A stretch of 64,000 nucleotides of DNA from Saprospiraceae bacterium (GCA_016713025.1 JADJPZ010000003.1:620001-684000); one strand, 5' to 3'. Positions 18,088-28,119 are shown, numbered from the stretch's first letter. Program-made: numbers and translations. The notes: a model not told the origin generated them from the letters alone.

Positions 18088-20049
18088 ATGAGTGAAAACA
18101 AGGATAATCTGAAAAAGAATGAATATGGCGCAGACAATATTCAGGCGTTAGAAGGACTTGAGGCAGTAAGAAAGAGACCCGGGATGTACATCGGTAGTAC
18201 AGATACCAAAGGGCTTCATCACCTGGTATGGGAAGTCATTGACAACTCTATTGATGAGCACCTTGCTGGACATTGTACACATATTGATACTATTATCCAT
18301 AAAGATAATACCATCACTGTAAAAGATAATGGTAGGGGAATACCGACAGGAATGCACGAAAAGCTGCAAAAATCTGCACTTGAAGTGGTCATGACAGTCC
18401 TGCATGCAGGTGGAAAATTTGATAAAGATACATATAAGGTCTCTGGTGGATTGCATGGTGTAGGTGTCTCATGTGTGAATGCACTTTCAGACTATCTTAG
18501 GGTGGAAGTACACCGTGACGGGCAGTATTTTGAGCAGGAGTATAGCAAAGGTATTCCTATGGGCCCGGTAAAAACCCTTGGTGATTCTGACAAGAAAGGT
18601 ACACAAGTGACGTTCAAACCTGATGGATCCATATTTGAAACACTGGAGTATAGTTACACGACACTTTCTGGAAGGATCAGGGAGTTGTCCTATCTGAATA
18701 AAGGTTTGTTTCTTTCCCTGACAGATGAGAGAGAGGTTGCAGAAGACGGTTCTTACAAAAGAGCAGATTTCTATTCAGAGGGCGGTCTTAGAGAATTTGT
18801 AAAATACCTTGACGAAACAAGACCACCACTGATAGACGAACCCATCTATGTCACAGGAAAGGAAGAAAATGTCGAAGTTGAAGTGGCCATGCAATATAAC
18901 ACGGGCTATCAGGAAAATATCTTCTCCTATGTAAACAATATCAATACCCGCGACGGTGGAACCCACGTGGCCGGATTCAGACGTGCCATCACAAGACTTT
19001 TTAAAGATTATGGAAACGAAAACAATCTTTTCAGCAAGGTGAAATTTGAAATTGCAGGTGAAGATTTCAAAGAAGGTCTGACAGCAATTATCTCTGTAAA
19101 GGTGCCAGAACCTCAGTTCAAAGGACAGACGAAGGGTGAACTGGGCAACTCAGAAGTGACAGGAATCGTATCCAGATGCGTAGGAGACGTACTCAAAGCC
19201 TATCTGGAAGAAAACCCTGTCATGGCCAAAAGAATCATCGAAAAAGTAATATTGGCTGCTACCGCTCGTCATGCTGCCCGTAAAGCAAGAGAGATGGTAC
19301 AGAGAAAAAATGTACTTACAGGCAGCGGACTGCCAGGAAAACTCTCAGACTGCAGTTCCAAAGACCCTGCAGAATCAGAAATATTTCTTGTCGAAGGAGA
19401 CTCCGCAGGAGGTACTGCAAAACAAGGTCGGGATAGAAATTTTCAGGCCATCCTTCCACTGCGAGGCAAAATACTCAATGTAGAGAAAGCCATGGAGTAC
19501 AAAATCTACGAAAATGAAGAGATAAAAAATATGTTTACTGCACTCGGAGTAAGCATAGAAGAAAAAGATGGAGAGAAAATACTCAACATCGAAAAACTCA
19601 GATACCATAAAATAGTCATCATGTGCGACGCGGACGTGGATGGAAGTCATATTTCTACATTGATTATGACATTCTTTTTCAGATACATGAAACCACTCAT
19701 TGAGCACGGCCATATCTTTATCGCTGCACCTCCTCTATATCAAGTCAGAAAAGGTAAAAATTTTGTATATTGCTGGAATGATGAAGAACGTAAAAATGCA
19801 ATAGAAACCTATGCAAACGGTAAAGAAGATACCAGTATCAAAACTCAGAGATATAAAGGTCTTGGAGAAATGAACGCCGAACAGTTGTGGGAAACCACAA
19901 TGGACCCGGTCAATAGAATACTTCGCCAGATAACCATCTATGATGCTATGGAGGCTGACAGGATCTTCAGTATGCTCATGGGCGACGAGGTGCCACCGAG
20001 GAGACAATTTATAGAAGAAAATGCAAAGTACGCCAATATTGATGCGTAA
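18088..20049 (+). CDS. gyrB: DNA gyrase subunit B
   Basis: The ATPase subunit of gyrase, which introduces negative supercoils. The GHKL ATPase is at the N-terminus (EVIDNSIDEHLAG, DNGRGIP, GGLHGVGVS). The TOPRIM domain has EGDSAGG near residue 437 and DADVDGSH near 513, followed by the GyrB tail with TQRYKGLGEMN. The length of 653 aa is standard for the phylum, without the insertion seen in Proteobacteria. The start at 18088 follows a clear promoter. GyrB rather than ParE is favoured by the QRYKGLGEMN region and overall match. Confidence 0.95.
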   Translation: MSENKDNLKKNEYGADNIQALEGLEAVRKRPGMYIGSTDTKGLHHLVWEVIDNSIDEHLAGHCTHIDTIIHKDNTITVKDNGRGIPTGMHEKLQKSALEVVMTVLHAGGKFDKDTYKVSGGLHGVGVSCVNALSDYLRVEVHRDGQYFEQEYSKGIPMGPVKTLGDSDKKGTQVTFKPDGSIFETLEYSYTTLSGRIRELSYLNKGLFLSLTDEREVAEDGSYKRADFYSEGGLREFVKYLDETRPPLIDEPIYVTGKEENVEVEVAMQYNTGYQENIFSYVNNINTRDGGTHVAGFRRAITRLFKDYGNENNLFSKVKFEIAGEDFKEGLTAIISVKVPEPQFKGQTKGELGNSEVTGIVSRCVGDVLKAYLEENPVMAKRIIEKVILAATARHAARKAREMVQRKNVLTGSGLPGKLSDCSSKDPAESEIFLVEGDSAGGTAKQGRDRNFQAILPLRGKILNVEKAMEYKIYENEEIKNMFTALGVSIEEKDGEKILNIEKLRYHKIVIMCDADVDGSHISTLIMTFFFRYMKPLIEHGHIFIAAPPLYQVRKGKNFVYCWNDEERKNAIETYANGKEDTSIKTQRYKGLGEMNAEQLWETTMDPVNRILRQITIYDAMEADRIFSMLMGDEVPPRRQFIEENAKYANIDA

Positions 20050-20134
20050 TAAACCGGATTCAGCACAAGGGTATTGATCAATTAGTATATTTTTTTTGTT
20101 TAAAACCTAAATATCTAAAAAATAGAAGTCAGAT

Positions 20135-20461
20135 ATGATCAAAATAGGATTTGGAGGAAAAGCAAAACCAAAAAGTTTTGACTACAAGCCCCGATATTAT
20201 GACGAGGCAAAAGAAGAATTGCAGGAAAGGATAAAAAAGTATAGTCCAGCCGAAGATAGCGAACTTTCAGTAGAAAACATGAAAAATCGGGTAAAATCGG
20301 GGCTTAGGATGAAATCATATGGCGACCAAAATACCAGAGCCAAAGCAGAGAGGCAATCCAATATCAGACTATTGCTTATCATCGGTGTATTGTTACTTGC
20401 AATTTATGTCATCATGTCATCCAACAAAATTGTCACACTTTTAGAGTCGTTTTCGAAGTAA
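20135..20461 (+). CDS. Small single-pass membrane protein
   Basis: A 108-aa protein of unknown function. A charged cytosolic part rich in Lys, Glu and Arg (residues 1-78) is followed by one membrane helix, LLLIIGVLLLAIYVIM (about 79-95), and a short tail. It begins IGFGGKAKPK and has YKPRYYDEAKEEL. It lies 12 nt before mutL and is probably co-transcribed. I cannot assign a role. A family A end fragment, ACCTAAATATCTAAAA, lies at 20105-20120 in its leader. Confidence 0.7.
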   Translation: MIKIGFGGKAKPKSFDYKPRYYDEAKEELQERIKKYSPAEDSELSVENMKNRVKSGLRMKSYGDQNTRAKAERQSNIRLLLIIGVLLLAIYVIMSSNKIVTLLESFSK

Positions 20462-20473
20462 AAATCCTATTTG

Positions 20474-22297
20474 ATGCCTGATATCATACAGCTACTTCCG
20501 GATAGTATCGCAAATCAGATAGCTGCAGGCGAGGTGATACAACGACCGGCATCCGTTGTGAAAGAATTGATGGAAAATGCTCTCGATGCCGGGAGTTCAT
20601 ACATCAGACTGATCCTCAAAGACGCCGGAAAAACAAGTATTCAAGTCATAGATGATGGCAAAGGTATGTCAGAGACCGATGCGCGTATGTCATTTGAACG
20701 GCATGCCACCTCCAAGATAAGATCAGCTCATGACCTCTTCAGCATCAAGACTATGGGGTTTCGTGGAGAAGCACTCGCTTCCATTGCCGCCATAAGTCAC
20801 ACCGAAATGACCACCAGACAAGCAGAAAGTGATGTGGCTGTCAGAATCGTCATTGAAGGGTCTCACATTTCAAAACATGAAAAATGCCAGGGAGCAGCAG
20901 GTACATCTATCACCGTAAAGAACATTTTTTACAATATACCCGCGCGCAGAAAATTTTTGAAATCCGATCCGGTGGAAATGAAGCACATTATCGAAGAGTT
21001 TCACAGAGTCGCTTTAGCCAACCCTGAGATACATTTTACACTACATCATAATGGAAACGAACTATATCACCTTCCAAAATCAAATCTTAAACAAAGGATT
21101 GTAGGTATTTTTGGAAAAAATATCAATGATAAACTTGTGCCTGTAACTGAAGAAACTGAAGTAGCTGTCTTTTCAGGACTCGTAGGCAAACCCGATGCTG
21201 CAAAAAAAACTCAGGGTGATCAATATCTTTTTGTCAATAAGAGATTTATCAAAAGCAGTTATCTCAACCATGCTATAAGGACAGCATATGAAGAATTGAT
21301 TACCAAAGACATGTTTCCTGCATATTTTATTTTTTTAGAGGTGGACCCATCACACATAGATATCAATGTGCATCCCACCAAAACTGAAATCAAATTTGAA
21401 GATGAAAGATTGATTTACAACTATCTCAGAGTTTCAGTCAAGCATAGTTTAGGCCAATATAGTCTTTCTCCTATGCTTGATTTCAATGTGGATCATAATT
21501 TTACCCACAAATATTCGGGAGAAGCTACTTCCGACCGGAAAAGTACAAACTATCATCCGGAGCAGGAAGCAAGATTCAGACCCGGCCAGGAAAATGTCAG
21601 AGGTTGGGAAGATATTTATAGTAGCATGAAGCAGTTTACTGTGCCCGAAGATCCATTGTCTCAAAATGAAGTAAGTATCCTGGAAAGCGAAGCTTTCAAA
21701 TCCGATATTTCAATCAATGAACTTGATGCCATCAATAAAGATCCATTTCAGCTGCACAATACATATATCATTTATCCTGTCAAATCCGGTATGATGATCA
21801 TTGACCAGCAGGCAGCTCATGAAAGGATCCTGTATGAACAATACCTTGAAAATCTGCAAAACGGCGAGTACAGTACACAAAAAGAACTCTTTCCCAGAAC
21901 AATAGAACTGGACGCAGCCAAAGCATCCGTACTAAAGAATATTGCAGACAGAATAGCCGCTTTGGGGTTTGATCTGGAAGATTTTGGTCACAATACCTTC
22001 ATCATTCATGGGACACCATCGGGATTGGACAATTCGATAAGTATTGACTCTGTCATCGAACAACTCATCTCCAATTATGTTAACAATCTTGAGTTTGAAT
22101 TGGGGATAGAAGACAATCTTGCACGCTCAATGGCCATTTCTTCAGGTATCAAAAAAGGAAGAAGATTGGAAAAACAAGAAATGAGTGCCGTCATAGACAT
22201 GCTTTTTGCGTGTAAAGTGCCTGAAAAAAGCCCTTCCGGAAAAAAATGTTTTTTCATCCAGGAGATAGATGAGATCATCAAACGTTTTAATCAATAA
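20474..22297 (+). CDS. mutL: DNA mismatch repair protein MutL
   Basis: A GHKL ATPase of 607 aa that couples MutS recognition to downstream repair. N-terminal motifs are NQIAAGEVIQRPASVVKEL, DDGKGM, and FRGEALASI. The C-terminal dimerisation domain has DQQAAHERILYE, which is like the endonuclease motif DQHAxxE(x)4E but with Gln in place of His. The usual CPHGRP motif is replaced by a SPSGKK-like stretch. ATG 20474 is preferred over TTG 20471 because MPDIIQLLPDS matches the usual family start. Whether it nicks DNA is uncertain. Confidence 0.93.
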   Translation: MPDIIQLLPDSIANQIAAGEVIQRPASVVKELMENALDAGSSYIRLILKDAGKTSIQVIDDGKGMSETDARMSFERHATSKIRSAHDLFSIKTMGFRGEALASIAAISHTEMTTRQAESDVAVRIVIEGSHISKHEKCQGAAGTSITVKNIFYNIPARRKFLKSDPVEMKHIIEEFHRVALANPEIHFTLHHNGNELYHLPKSNLKQRIVGIFGKNINDKLVPVTEETEVAVFSGLVGKPDAAKKTQGDQYLFVNKRFIKSSYLNHAIRTAYEELITKDMFPAYFIFLEVDPSHIDINVHPTKTEIKFEDERLIYNYLRVSVKHSLGQYSLSPMLDFNVDHNFTHKYSGEATSDRKSTNYHPEQEARFRPGQENVRGWEDIYSSMKQFTVPEDPLSQNEVSILESEAFKSDISINELDAINKDPFQLHNTYIIYPVKSGMMIIDQQAAHERILYEQYLENLQNGEYSTQKELFPRTIELDAAKASVLKNIADRIAALGFDLEDFGHNTFIIHGTPSGLDNSISIDSVIEQLISNYVNNLEFELGIEDNLARSMAISSGIKKGRRLEKQEMSAVIDMLFACKVPEKSPSGKKCFFIQEIDEIIKRFNQ

Positions 22298-22313
22298 GAT
22301 AAATTATGTAATT

Positions 22314-22889
22314 ATGATGAGTATGACGGATGTGGTAAAAAATCTTTTGATCATCAATGTCATTGTATTTTTCGCCGTCAATTTTTTAATACCTGTACCT
22401 GGCATCCAAGAGTATTTTGTTCTTTACAGACCGTTTACTATTGGATTTGAACCTGTACAGATTGTAACGCATATGTTTTCACATGCCGATATTCCACACC
22501 TTTTTTTCAATATGCTGGGTCTGTATATGTTTGGATCCATGGTGGAGGCAAGTCTCGGCCCCAAAAGATTTCTTATTTTGTACCTGACTTCAGGTCTGGC
22601 GGCTTCGGCACTGCAGATGTTATTGTCACCTTCACCTATTTTAGGAGCTTCAGGTGCCGTTTTTGGGATTACTACAGCATTTGCAACTATGTTTCCCAAT
22701 ACCCAATTGATGCTTTTATTTCCACCTATACCGTTGAAAGCCAAATATATGGCTATACTGTTTATTGGAATAGGCTTATATAGTGGTCTCTCGGGCTCCA
22801 ATGACGGGATCGCACATTTTGCACATGTAGGAGGAGCGATATGCGGATTTTTAATGATTATATACTGGAAACTCAATAATTTACGTTAA
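22314..22889 (+). CDS. Rhomboid family intramembrane serine protease
   Basis: A six-helix rhomboid protease. The catalytic Ser is in GASGAVFG, the His in AHVGGAICGF, and the HMFSHADIPHLFFNM segment is the conserved His/Asn motif before it. The start at ATG 22314 (or 22323) is preferred over 22269, which would begin inside mutL and add a polar stretch before the first helix. Substrates are unknown. It is followed after 19 nt by a second rhomboid. Confidence 0.88.
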   Translation: MMSMTDVVKNLLIINVIVFFAVNFLIPVPGIQEYFVLYRPFTIGFEPVQIVTHMFSHADIPHLFFNMLGLYMFGSMVEASLGPKRFLILYLTSGLAASALQMLLSPSPILGASGAVFGITTAFATMFPNTQLMLLFPPIPLKAKYMAILFIGIGLYSGLSGSNDGIAHFAHVGGAICGFLMIIYWKLNNLR

Positions 22890-22908
22890 TTAATGTAATT
22901 CAGGTGAT

Positions 22909-23796
22909 ATGCTCCAATCAATAGCACAGGATATTAGAAATTCATTTGATTTTGGCAATATGGTGATAAAACTGGTCATCATCAATATCGCTGTTTTTGT
23001 GATTACGGCATTAGCAGAAGCATTTTTTCCTTTCTTTTATCAGTCTCATATATTACCTTATTTAGCTATTCCGGGTGATCTCAGATTACTCATATATCGG
23101 CCATGGACTGTACTCACACACATGTTTGTACATTCAGGTATTTGGCATCTTGTATGGAATATGATCACCTTATTTTGGTTTGGAAATATCGCCGGTGACC
23201 TATTAGGAGACAGGCGTATTCTACCTGTGTATATCATGGGAGGTTTGACGGGAGCATTGTTTTACATTATATCATATAGCCTTCTGCCGGGTATAGGCAT
23301 TATGGCATTGGGTGCTTCAGCTGCAGTGATGGCTATCGTATTTATGGCTATCATTACAGCGCCGGATTATGTTGTTCATCTCATATTATTAGGGCCTGTC
23401 AGAATCAAATACATTGGATTGGTCATATTTTTCATTGACCTGATCGGCACACGGTCTGCAGACAATACAGGCGGTCATTTTGCTCATCTCGGAGGTATGC
23501 TCTTTGGCGTTCTTTTTGTATACCTTTTGAGATCAGGTACAGATATTTCAACCATTTTCAGCAAAAAATCAAAAATATTACCAAAGAAAACCACAATATT
23601 CTCAACATCCAAATCAAAACTTAAGGTAGCTCATAAGTCGCCCAGCCTGAAGAGTCAAAATGAAAAACTGCCGACTCTCCAAACTACCCTTTCTCAAAAA
23701 GTGGATGAAATATTGGATAAAATAAAATCAAAAGGTTATGAAAGCCTGACGGATGAAGACAAAGAGATATTATATCAGGCTAGTAAAGATAAATAA
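22909..23796 (+). CDS. Rhomboid family protease with C-terminal extension
   Basis: A 295-aa paralogue of the preceding rhomboid. HMFVHSGIWHLVWNM and HFAHLGGMLFG are conserved. The catalytic motif reads GASAAV, that is GxSA instead of GxSG, which still keeps the Ser. After the last helix a basic linker (about residues 215-260) leads to a small helical domain, VDEILDKIKSKGYESLTDED, typical of Bacteroidota rhomboids (DUF6576-like). The next gene starts immediately at its stop. Confidence 0.87.
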   Translation: MLQSIAQDIRNSFDFGNMVIKLVIINIAVFVITALAEAFFPFFYQSHILPYLAIPGDLRLLIYRPWTVLTHMFVHSGIWHLVWNMITLFWFGNIAGDLLGDRRILPVYIMGGLTGALFYIISYSLLPGIGIMALGASAAVMAIVFMAIITAPDYVVHLILLGPVRIKYIGLVIFFIDLIGTRSADNTGGHFAHLGGMLFGVLFVYLLRSGTDISTIFSKKSKILPKKTTIFSTSKSKLKVAHKSPSLKSQNEKLPTLQTTLSQKVDEILDKIKSKGYESLTDEDKEILYQASKDK

Positions 23797-24876
23797 GTGA
23801 AATTTTTTGACAGGACAATTTTGCTTTTCAATTTGGCAGCAGTTGTAGCTCTGCTTATCGCCTATGTAGCTCCTCATATAGACCCGGAACTTACATGGGC
23901 TTTATCATTTTTTGGACTTTTTTATCCTGTTATCTTATTGATCAATATTATATTTATTTTTTATTGGGTGTTTAAAAAACCGCGTTACATTTGGCCATCA
24001 TTGATAGCCATCCTGATTGGATGGAGCCAGTTGAATAGTTTTATTTCATTCAGTAGCCAACAACCCGAATCTGAAGGTGAGACCATCACTATAATGTCCT
24101 TCAATATCAGTAATGCGTCTTTTGGCTATGATAAAAACAAAAAAACACGGGAACTAAAAAAAGAAGGATTAATTGATTTTTTGGATCAATTCAAGAACAC
24201 CGATATAATATGTTTTCAGGAAGTCGGTGATTATGCATATGAAATTCTTAAAAAAAACTTTCCAAAGCATCATATCTATTTCAAACAAAAAGGAGCTGTC
24301 ATACTTTCTAAATATCCTTTCAGAGATAAAGGTGAAATTGACTTCGGAACAAAGACCAATTCATGCCTTTGGGCAGATATCACGTTGGATGATGAAACAT
24401 ACAGGGTGTATAGCATCCATCTTCAGTCCAACCAAATAACTAGAGATACTGAAAAATTGGCCAATCAAAAAGAAATAAATCAAAAACAAGCCTGGTATGA
24501 CATCAAAGGCATATTGCGAAAATTCAGAAATAACCACATACAACGCAGCAGACAAGCAGAAAAGATAGCAGAACACGTAAAAAAAAGTCAATATAAAGTA
24601 ATCATGGCTGGTGACCTGAATGATCCGCCTCAGTCATATACTTATAAGGTTTTTTCATTATTGGGAAATGATGCTTTCAGAGAAAAAGGTGTGGGTATAG
24701 GGACAACCTTTGCCGGCAAAATACCATTGTTAAGAATTGATTATATCTTTGCAGATAAAAATCTGAAAGTACACGATTTCACCATCATCAAAGATAATTA
24801 TTCAGATCACTACCCCATCTCGGCAACTTTGGAGTGGAATGATAAAATTGATGATGAATCATCTGATAAAGAATAA
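23797..24876 (+). CDS. Membrane-anchored endonuclease/exonuclease/phosphatase family protein
   Basis: A 359-aa protein with three hydrophobic helices in the first 90 residues, then an EEP domain. Catalytic motifs are visible: FNISNASF, CFQEVGDY (metal-binding Glu), AGDLNDPP, RIDYIFADK and SDHYPI (the catalytic His). The start is GTG at 23797, directly after the stop of the rhomboid gene, so the two are in one operon. Such membrane EEP proteins could be phospholipid or nucleic acid phosphodiesterases; the substrate is unknown. Confidence 0.85.
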   Translation: MKFFDRTILLFNLAAVVALLIAYVAPHIDPELTWALSFFGLFYPVILLINIIFIFYWVFKKPRYIWPSLIAILIGWSQLNSFISFSSQQPESEGETITIMSFNISNASFGYDKNKKTRELKKEGLIDFLDQFKNTDIICFQEVGDYAYEILKKNFPKHHIYFKQKGAVILSKYPFRDKGEIDFGTKTNSCLWADITLDDETYRVYSIHLQSNQITRDTEKLANQKEINQKQAWYDIKGILRKFRNNHIQRSRQAEKIAEHVKKSQYKVIMAGDLNDPPQSYTYKVFSLLGNDAFREKGVGIGTTFAGKIPLLRIDYIFADKNLKVHDFTIIKDNYSDHYPISATLEWNDKIDDESSDKE

Positions 24877-24917
24877 AGTGCACGCTTTTTTATTGAAATA
24901 AATTAAAAAAATATCAT

Positions 24918-25931
24918 ATGGCAGAAGTACTTGAATTAGCAAAAAATAATCTGGTCAAAAAAGGTTTTCTTGATATTGATGTGGACCCAACTTTAGACCT
25001 TGTGGAAGCCATCAATAAGTTAAAAAAAGAAAAAAATGCCATTATCCTGGCGCATTATTATCAGGAATCTGAAATCCAGGATGTGGCCGATTATATAGGT
25101 GATAGTCTGGGATTGTCTCAAAAAGCTGAAAGCACTGATGCCGATATGATAGTATTTGCAGGAGTGCATTTTATGGCTGAAACTGCCAAAATGCTTAATC
25201 CCTCAAAAAAAGTAGTTTTACCGGACCTGAAAGCCGGATGTTCCTTGGCTGACAGTTGCCCACCTGCTTTTTTCAAAAAATTTAAAGAAAAATATCCCGA
25301 CCATGTAGTAGTGAGCTATATCAACTGCACAGCAGAATTGAAAGCGCTGACCGACATTTGCTGTACATCTTCCAATGCTGAAGCCATCATCAACAGTATA
25401 CCAAAAGATAAAGGTATCATCTTCGCACCTGATAAAAACCTGGGAGCATATCTCGAGAAAAAAACAGGCAGAGATATGATTCTCTGGAACGGCGCATGTA
25501 TGGTTCATGAAATTTTTTCACATGAAAAAATTGTAAAGCTTATGGCCAGATACCCTGATGCAAAGTTTATAGCTCACCCTGAGTGCGAAGCACATATTCT
25601 AGACAAAGCACATTTTATCGGCTCTACTACTCAATTGCTCAAGTACACCCAATCCTCTCCGGCTACATCTTTCATAGTTGCCACTGAAGCCGGTATCTTA
25701 CACCAGATGGAACTGGCCTCACCGGATAAAACTTTTATCCCGGCACCACCCAACAACAATTGTGCATGTAATGATTGTCCTCATATGAAGCGAAATACCA
25801 TGGAAAAACTGTACTTAAGTATGAAGTACGAGTTGCCGGAAATCATTCTTGAAGACTGGGTGATAGAAAAAGGAAGAATTTGTATAGACAGAATGCTCGA
25901 TATCAGTGTTAAGGCAGGATTTAAAGCTTAA
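24918..25931 (+). CDS. nadA: Quinolinate synthase A
   Basis: Condenses iminoaspartate with dihydroxyacetone phosphate to quinolinate in NAD synthesis, using a [4Fe-4S] cluster. Substrate motifs are AHYYQESEIQDVADYIGDSL (about residues 45-64). Cluster ligands are likely Cys108 (KAGCSLADSC), the Cys in WNGACMVHE (about 194) and one Cys of NNNCACNDCPHM (about 283-290). The length of 337 aa is normal. nadB and nadC are not adjacent. Directly after the stop a family A end fragment (TACCTAAAAATC) is present. Confidence 0.95.
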   Translation: MAEVLELAKNNLVKKGFLDIDVDPTLDLVEAINKLKKEKNAIILAHYYQESEIQDVADYIGDSLGLSQKAESTDADMIVFAGVHFMAETAKMLNPSKKVVLPDLKAGCSLADSCPPAFFKKFKEKYPDHVVVSYINCTAELKALTDICCTSSNAEAIINSIPKDKGIIFAPDKNLGAYLEKKTGRDMILWNGACMVHEIFSHEKIVKLMARYPDAKFIAHPECEAHILDKAHFIGSTTQLLKYTQSSPATSFIVATEAGILHQMELASPDKTFIPAPPNNNCACNDCPHMKRNTMEKLYLSMKYELPEIILEDWVIEKGRICIDRMLDISVKAGFKA

Positions 25932-26128
25932 TACCTAAAAATCAATGTCGTATAGTTAAGACATCTATATGAAGTCTTTCCCTTGTAAATGAAAGTTGGT
26001 AACTATATAGTTGAACATCATCAGGAACTTTTTTTAATCTGATTAATGTTTGGCACTGTTAAATCCATCGTACTATCTAATAAATATCAGATATTTGCAT
26101 CTTCTTAAAAAAAATCAAAATAAGAATC

Positions 26129-26476
26129 ATGTTTTTACACATACACAAGTCAAAAATTCATAGAGTCAGGGTCACACAAGCCAATCTCAATTATGTTGGT
26201 TCCATCACGATAGATGAAGATCTCATGGATGCTGCAAACCTTTACGAAGGCGAAAAAGTACAGATAGTCAACAACAACAATGGTGAACGTATAGAAACCT
26301 ATGTCATCAAAGGTGAAAGAGGCTCCGGTATGATATGTCTCAATGGCGCGGCGGCTCGAAAAGCAGAGGTCGGTGATGTAGTCATCATTATTAGTTATGC
26401 ACTCATGACTCCTGAAGAAGCAAAAGCTTACAAGCCTGTCGCTATCTTCCCTGATGAAGATAATAAAATCAACTAA
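26129..26476 (+). CDS. panD: Aspartate 1-decarboxylase precursor
   Basis: Makes beta-alanine for pantothenate. It is a pyruvoyl enzyme that self-cleaves between Gly24 and Ser25 (NYVGSITID). The motifs YVIKGERGSGMICLNGAAAR and GDVVIIISYA form the rest of the active site. The length of 115 aa matches the family. The gene is followed closely by a membrane protein and rfaE2, a cluster common in the phylum. panC is not present in the window. Confidence 0.95.
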   Translation: MFLHIHKSKIHRVRVTQANLNYVGSITIDEDLMDAANLYEGEKVQIVNNNNGERIETYVIKGERGSGMICLNGAAARKAEVGDVVIIISYALMTPEEAKAYKPVAIFPDEDNKIN

Positions 26477-26487
26477 AATTTCCGGAT

Positions 26488-27540
26488 TTGCGAAGTCATA
26501 TCACTAAAGGACTTAAAGTATTTATTTTTTTTGCAATTGGTATTGTCATCTTGTATCTATTGTATCAGCGCCAGGATGCCGCTTTCAGGGCGGATTGTGC
26601 CATCAAAGGTATAAGTGCTGAAAACTGCAGTCTTATGTCAAAAATTAAAGATGACATCAGCAATGCCAATTATTATTGGGTATCCATCACAATGATACTT
26701 TTTATGATTACCAACATACTCAGAGCACTGAGATGGAAAATGATGTTTGTAGCTATCGGGTATCGCCCACGTATGATCAATCTTTTTGGCACGATCATAA
26801 TCAACTATCTCGCCAATTTAGGTATTCCGAGATCAGGAGAAGTCATACGCGCAGGATTATTATCCGGTTATGAAGATATACCAATAGAGAAAGTGTTAGG
26901 AACGATTTTTACAGACAGGATTTTTGATGTGATGATGCTGTTGATAGTAATCGTTCTGGCGATGTTTTTCGGAGGAAATGACTTCCTGGCCTACCTCAAT
27001 CAAAACATAAGTATAGGCAGTAAGTTGGCCGGAATTTTTAATAATTCAGTATTAATTTATATAATAATTGCATTTCTGGTACTATCCACAGTTGTCATTT
27101 GGAAGTTCAGAACCAGGATCATGTCTACCAGACCAGGGAAAAAATTAGTTTCACTTTTTACTGGTTTTGCTGACGGAGTGAAAAGTGTTGCCAACGTTTC
27201 GTCAGTGCCCCTTTTCTTGTTCTACACAGGGGCAATTTGGTTTATATACTACCTGATGGTATATTTTGCATTTTTCACATTCTCACCTACAGCTCATCTT
27301 GGTCCCGTTGAAGGTTTAGTGGCATTTGTATTTGGAAGTCTGGGCATTCTGATCCCTACCCCAGGTGGAATGGGCAGTTTTCATTACCTCATGGGAGAAG
27401 CATTATCGATGTATGGTATAAGCGGTGCTGATGCTTTTTCTTTTGCCAATATCGTGTTTTTTTCTATCAATATATTTCTGCCTATAGTATTTGGATTATT
27501 GGCACTTATCTTACTACCTGCGGTAAACAAAGATGAATAA
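26488..27540 (+). CDS. Flippase-like membrane protein (LPG synthase transmembrane domain family)
   Basis: A 350-aa integral membrane protein of the UPF0104/AglD-like family with about eight helices. NYLANLGIPRSGEVIRAG and the closing PTPGGMGSFHYL are family motifs. The start is TTG 26488, which gives a short basic stretch before the first helix, 11 nt after the panD stop; no suitable ATG lies upstream. The function in lipid or glycan translocation is inferred from the family. It overlaps rfaE2 by 1 nt. Confidence 0.85.
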   Translation: MRSHITKGLKVFIFFAIGIVILYLLYQRQDAAFRADCAIKGISAENCSLMSKIKDDISNANYYWVSITMILFMITNILRALRWKMMFVAIGYRPRMINLFGTIIINYLANLGIPRSGEVIRAGLLSGYEDIPIEKVLGTIFTDRIFDVMMLLIVIVLAMFFGGNDFLAYLNQNISIGSKLAGIFNNSVLIYIIIAFLVLSTVVIWKFRTRIMSTRPGKKLVSLFTGFADGVKSVANVSSVPLFLFYTGAIWFIYYLMVYFAFFTFSPTAHLGPVEGLVAFVFGSLGILIPTPGGMGSFHYLMGEALSMYGISGADAFSFANIVFFSINIFLPIVFGLLALILLPAVNKDE

Positions 27541-28034
27541 TGACACTCATTAAAGAGAAAATCTATCAGTCTCACCAGCATATCAAAGATCAGATTGCTA
27601 TCTGGAAGGCTTCCGGCAAAAAAATTGTCTTCACAAACGGATGTTTTGATTTAGTGCATGTAGGCCATGTGCTCTATCTTGAAAATGCTGCTCAGCTGGG
27701 AGATATTCTTGTAGTAGGGCTCAATAGCGACGACTCAGTGAGAAGGCTTAAAGGACCAACAAGACCTATCAATGATATCCTCAACAGATCACATGTACTT
27801 GCTGCATTGGCAAGCGTCGATGCAGTCATCATTTTTGAAGAAGATACACCATTAAATACTATCCATACGATCCTTCCCGATGTTTTAGTCAAGGGTGGTG
27901 ACTGGAAACCGGATCAGATTGTAGGGAGTGACTTGGTTTTAGAGCATGGAGGTCAAGTATTGTCTTTGAATTTTGTAGATGGGTACTCCACTACACAGAT
28001 TGAAAATAAGATCATCCAGCTCGGTTCGATTTGA
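27540..28034 (+). CDS. rfaE2: D-glycero-beta-D-manno-heptose 1-phosphate adenylyltransferase
   Basis: A nucleotidyltransferase that makes ADP-heptose for lipopolysaccharide core. It corresponds to the C-terminal half of E. coli HldE. Motifs are FTNGCFDLVHVGHVLYL (HxGH), LKGPTRPIN, and DVLVKGGDW, with the closing GYSTTQIENKI. The length of 164 aa is right for the stand-alone form. The ATG shares its first base with the upstream stop, so translation is coupled. Confidence 0.93.
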   Translation: MTLIKEKIYQSHQHIKDQIAIWKASGKKIVFTNGCFDLVHVGHVLYLENAAQLGDILVVGLNSDDSVRRLKGPTRPINDILNRSHVLAALASVDAVIIFEEDTPLNTIHTILPDVLVKGGDWKPDQIVGSDLVLEHGGQVLSLNFVDGYSTTQIENKIIQLGSI

Positions 28035-28119
28035 GCATATTTGAGTGATTTTAACACCCGGAGTTCATTTGCTCTTCGTTGGGTTGCTCTTCGTTTGTCA
28101 TACATCTTTCTCACAACCC

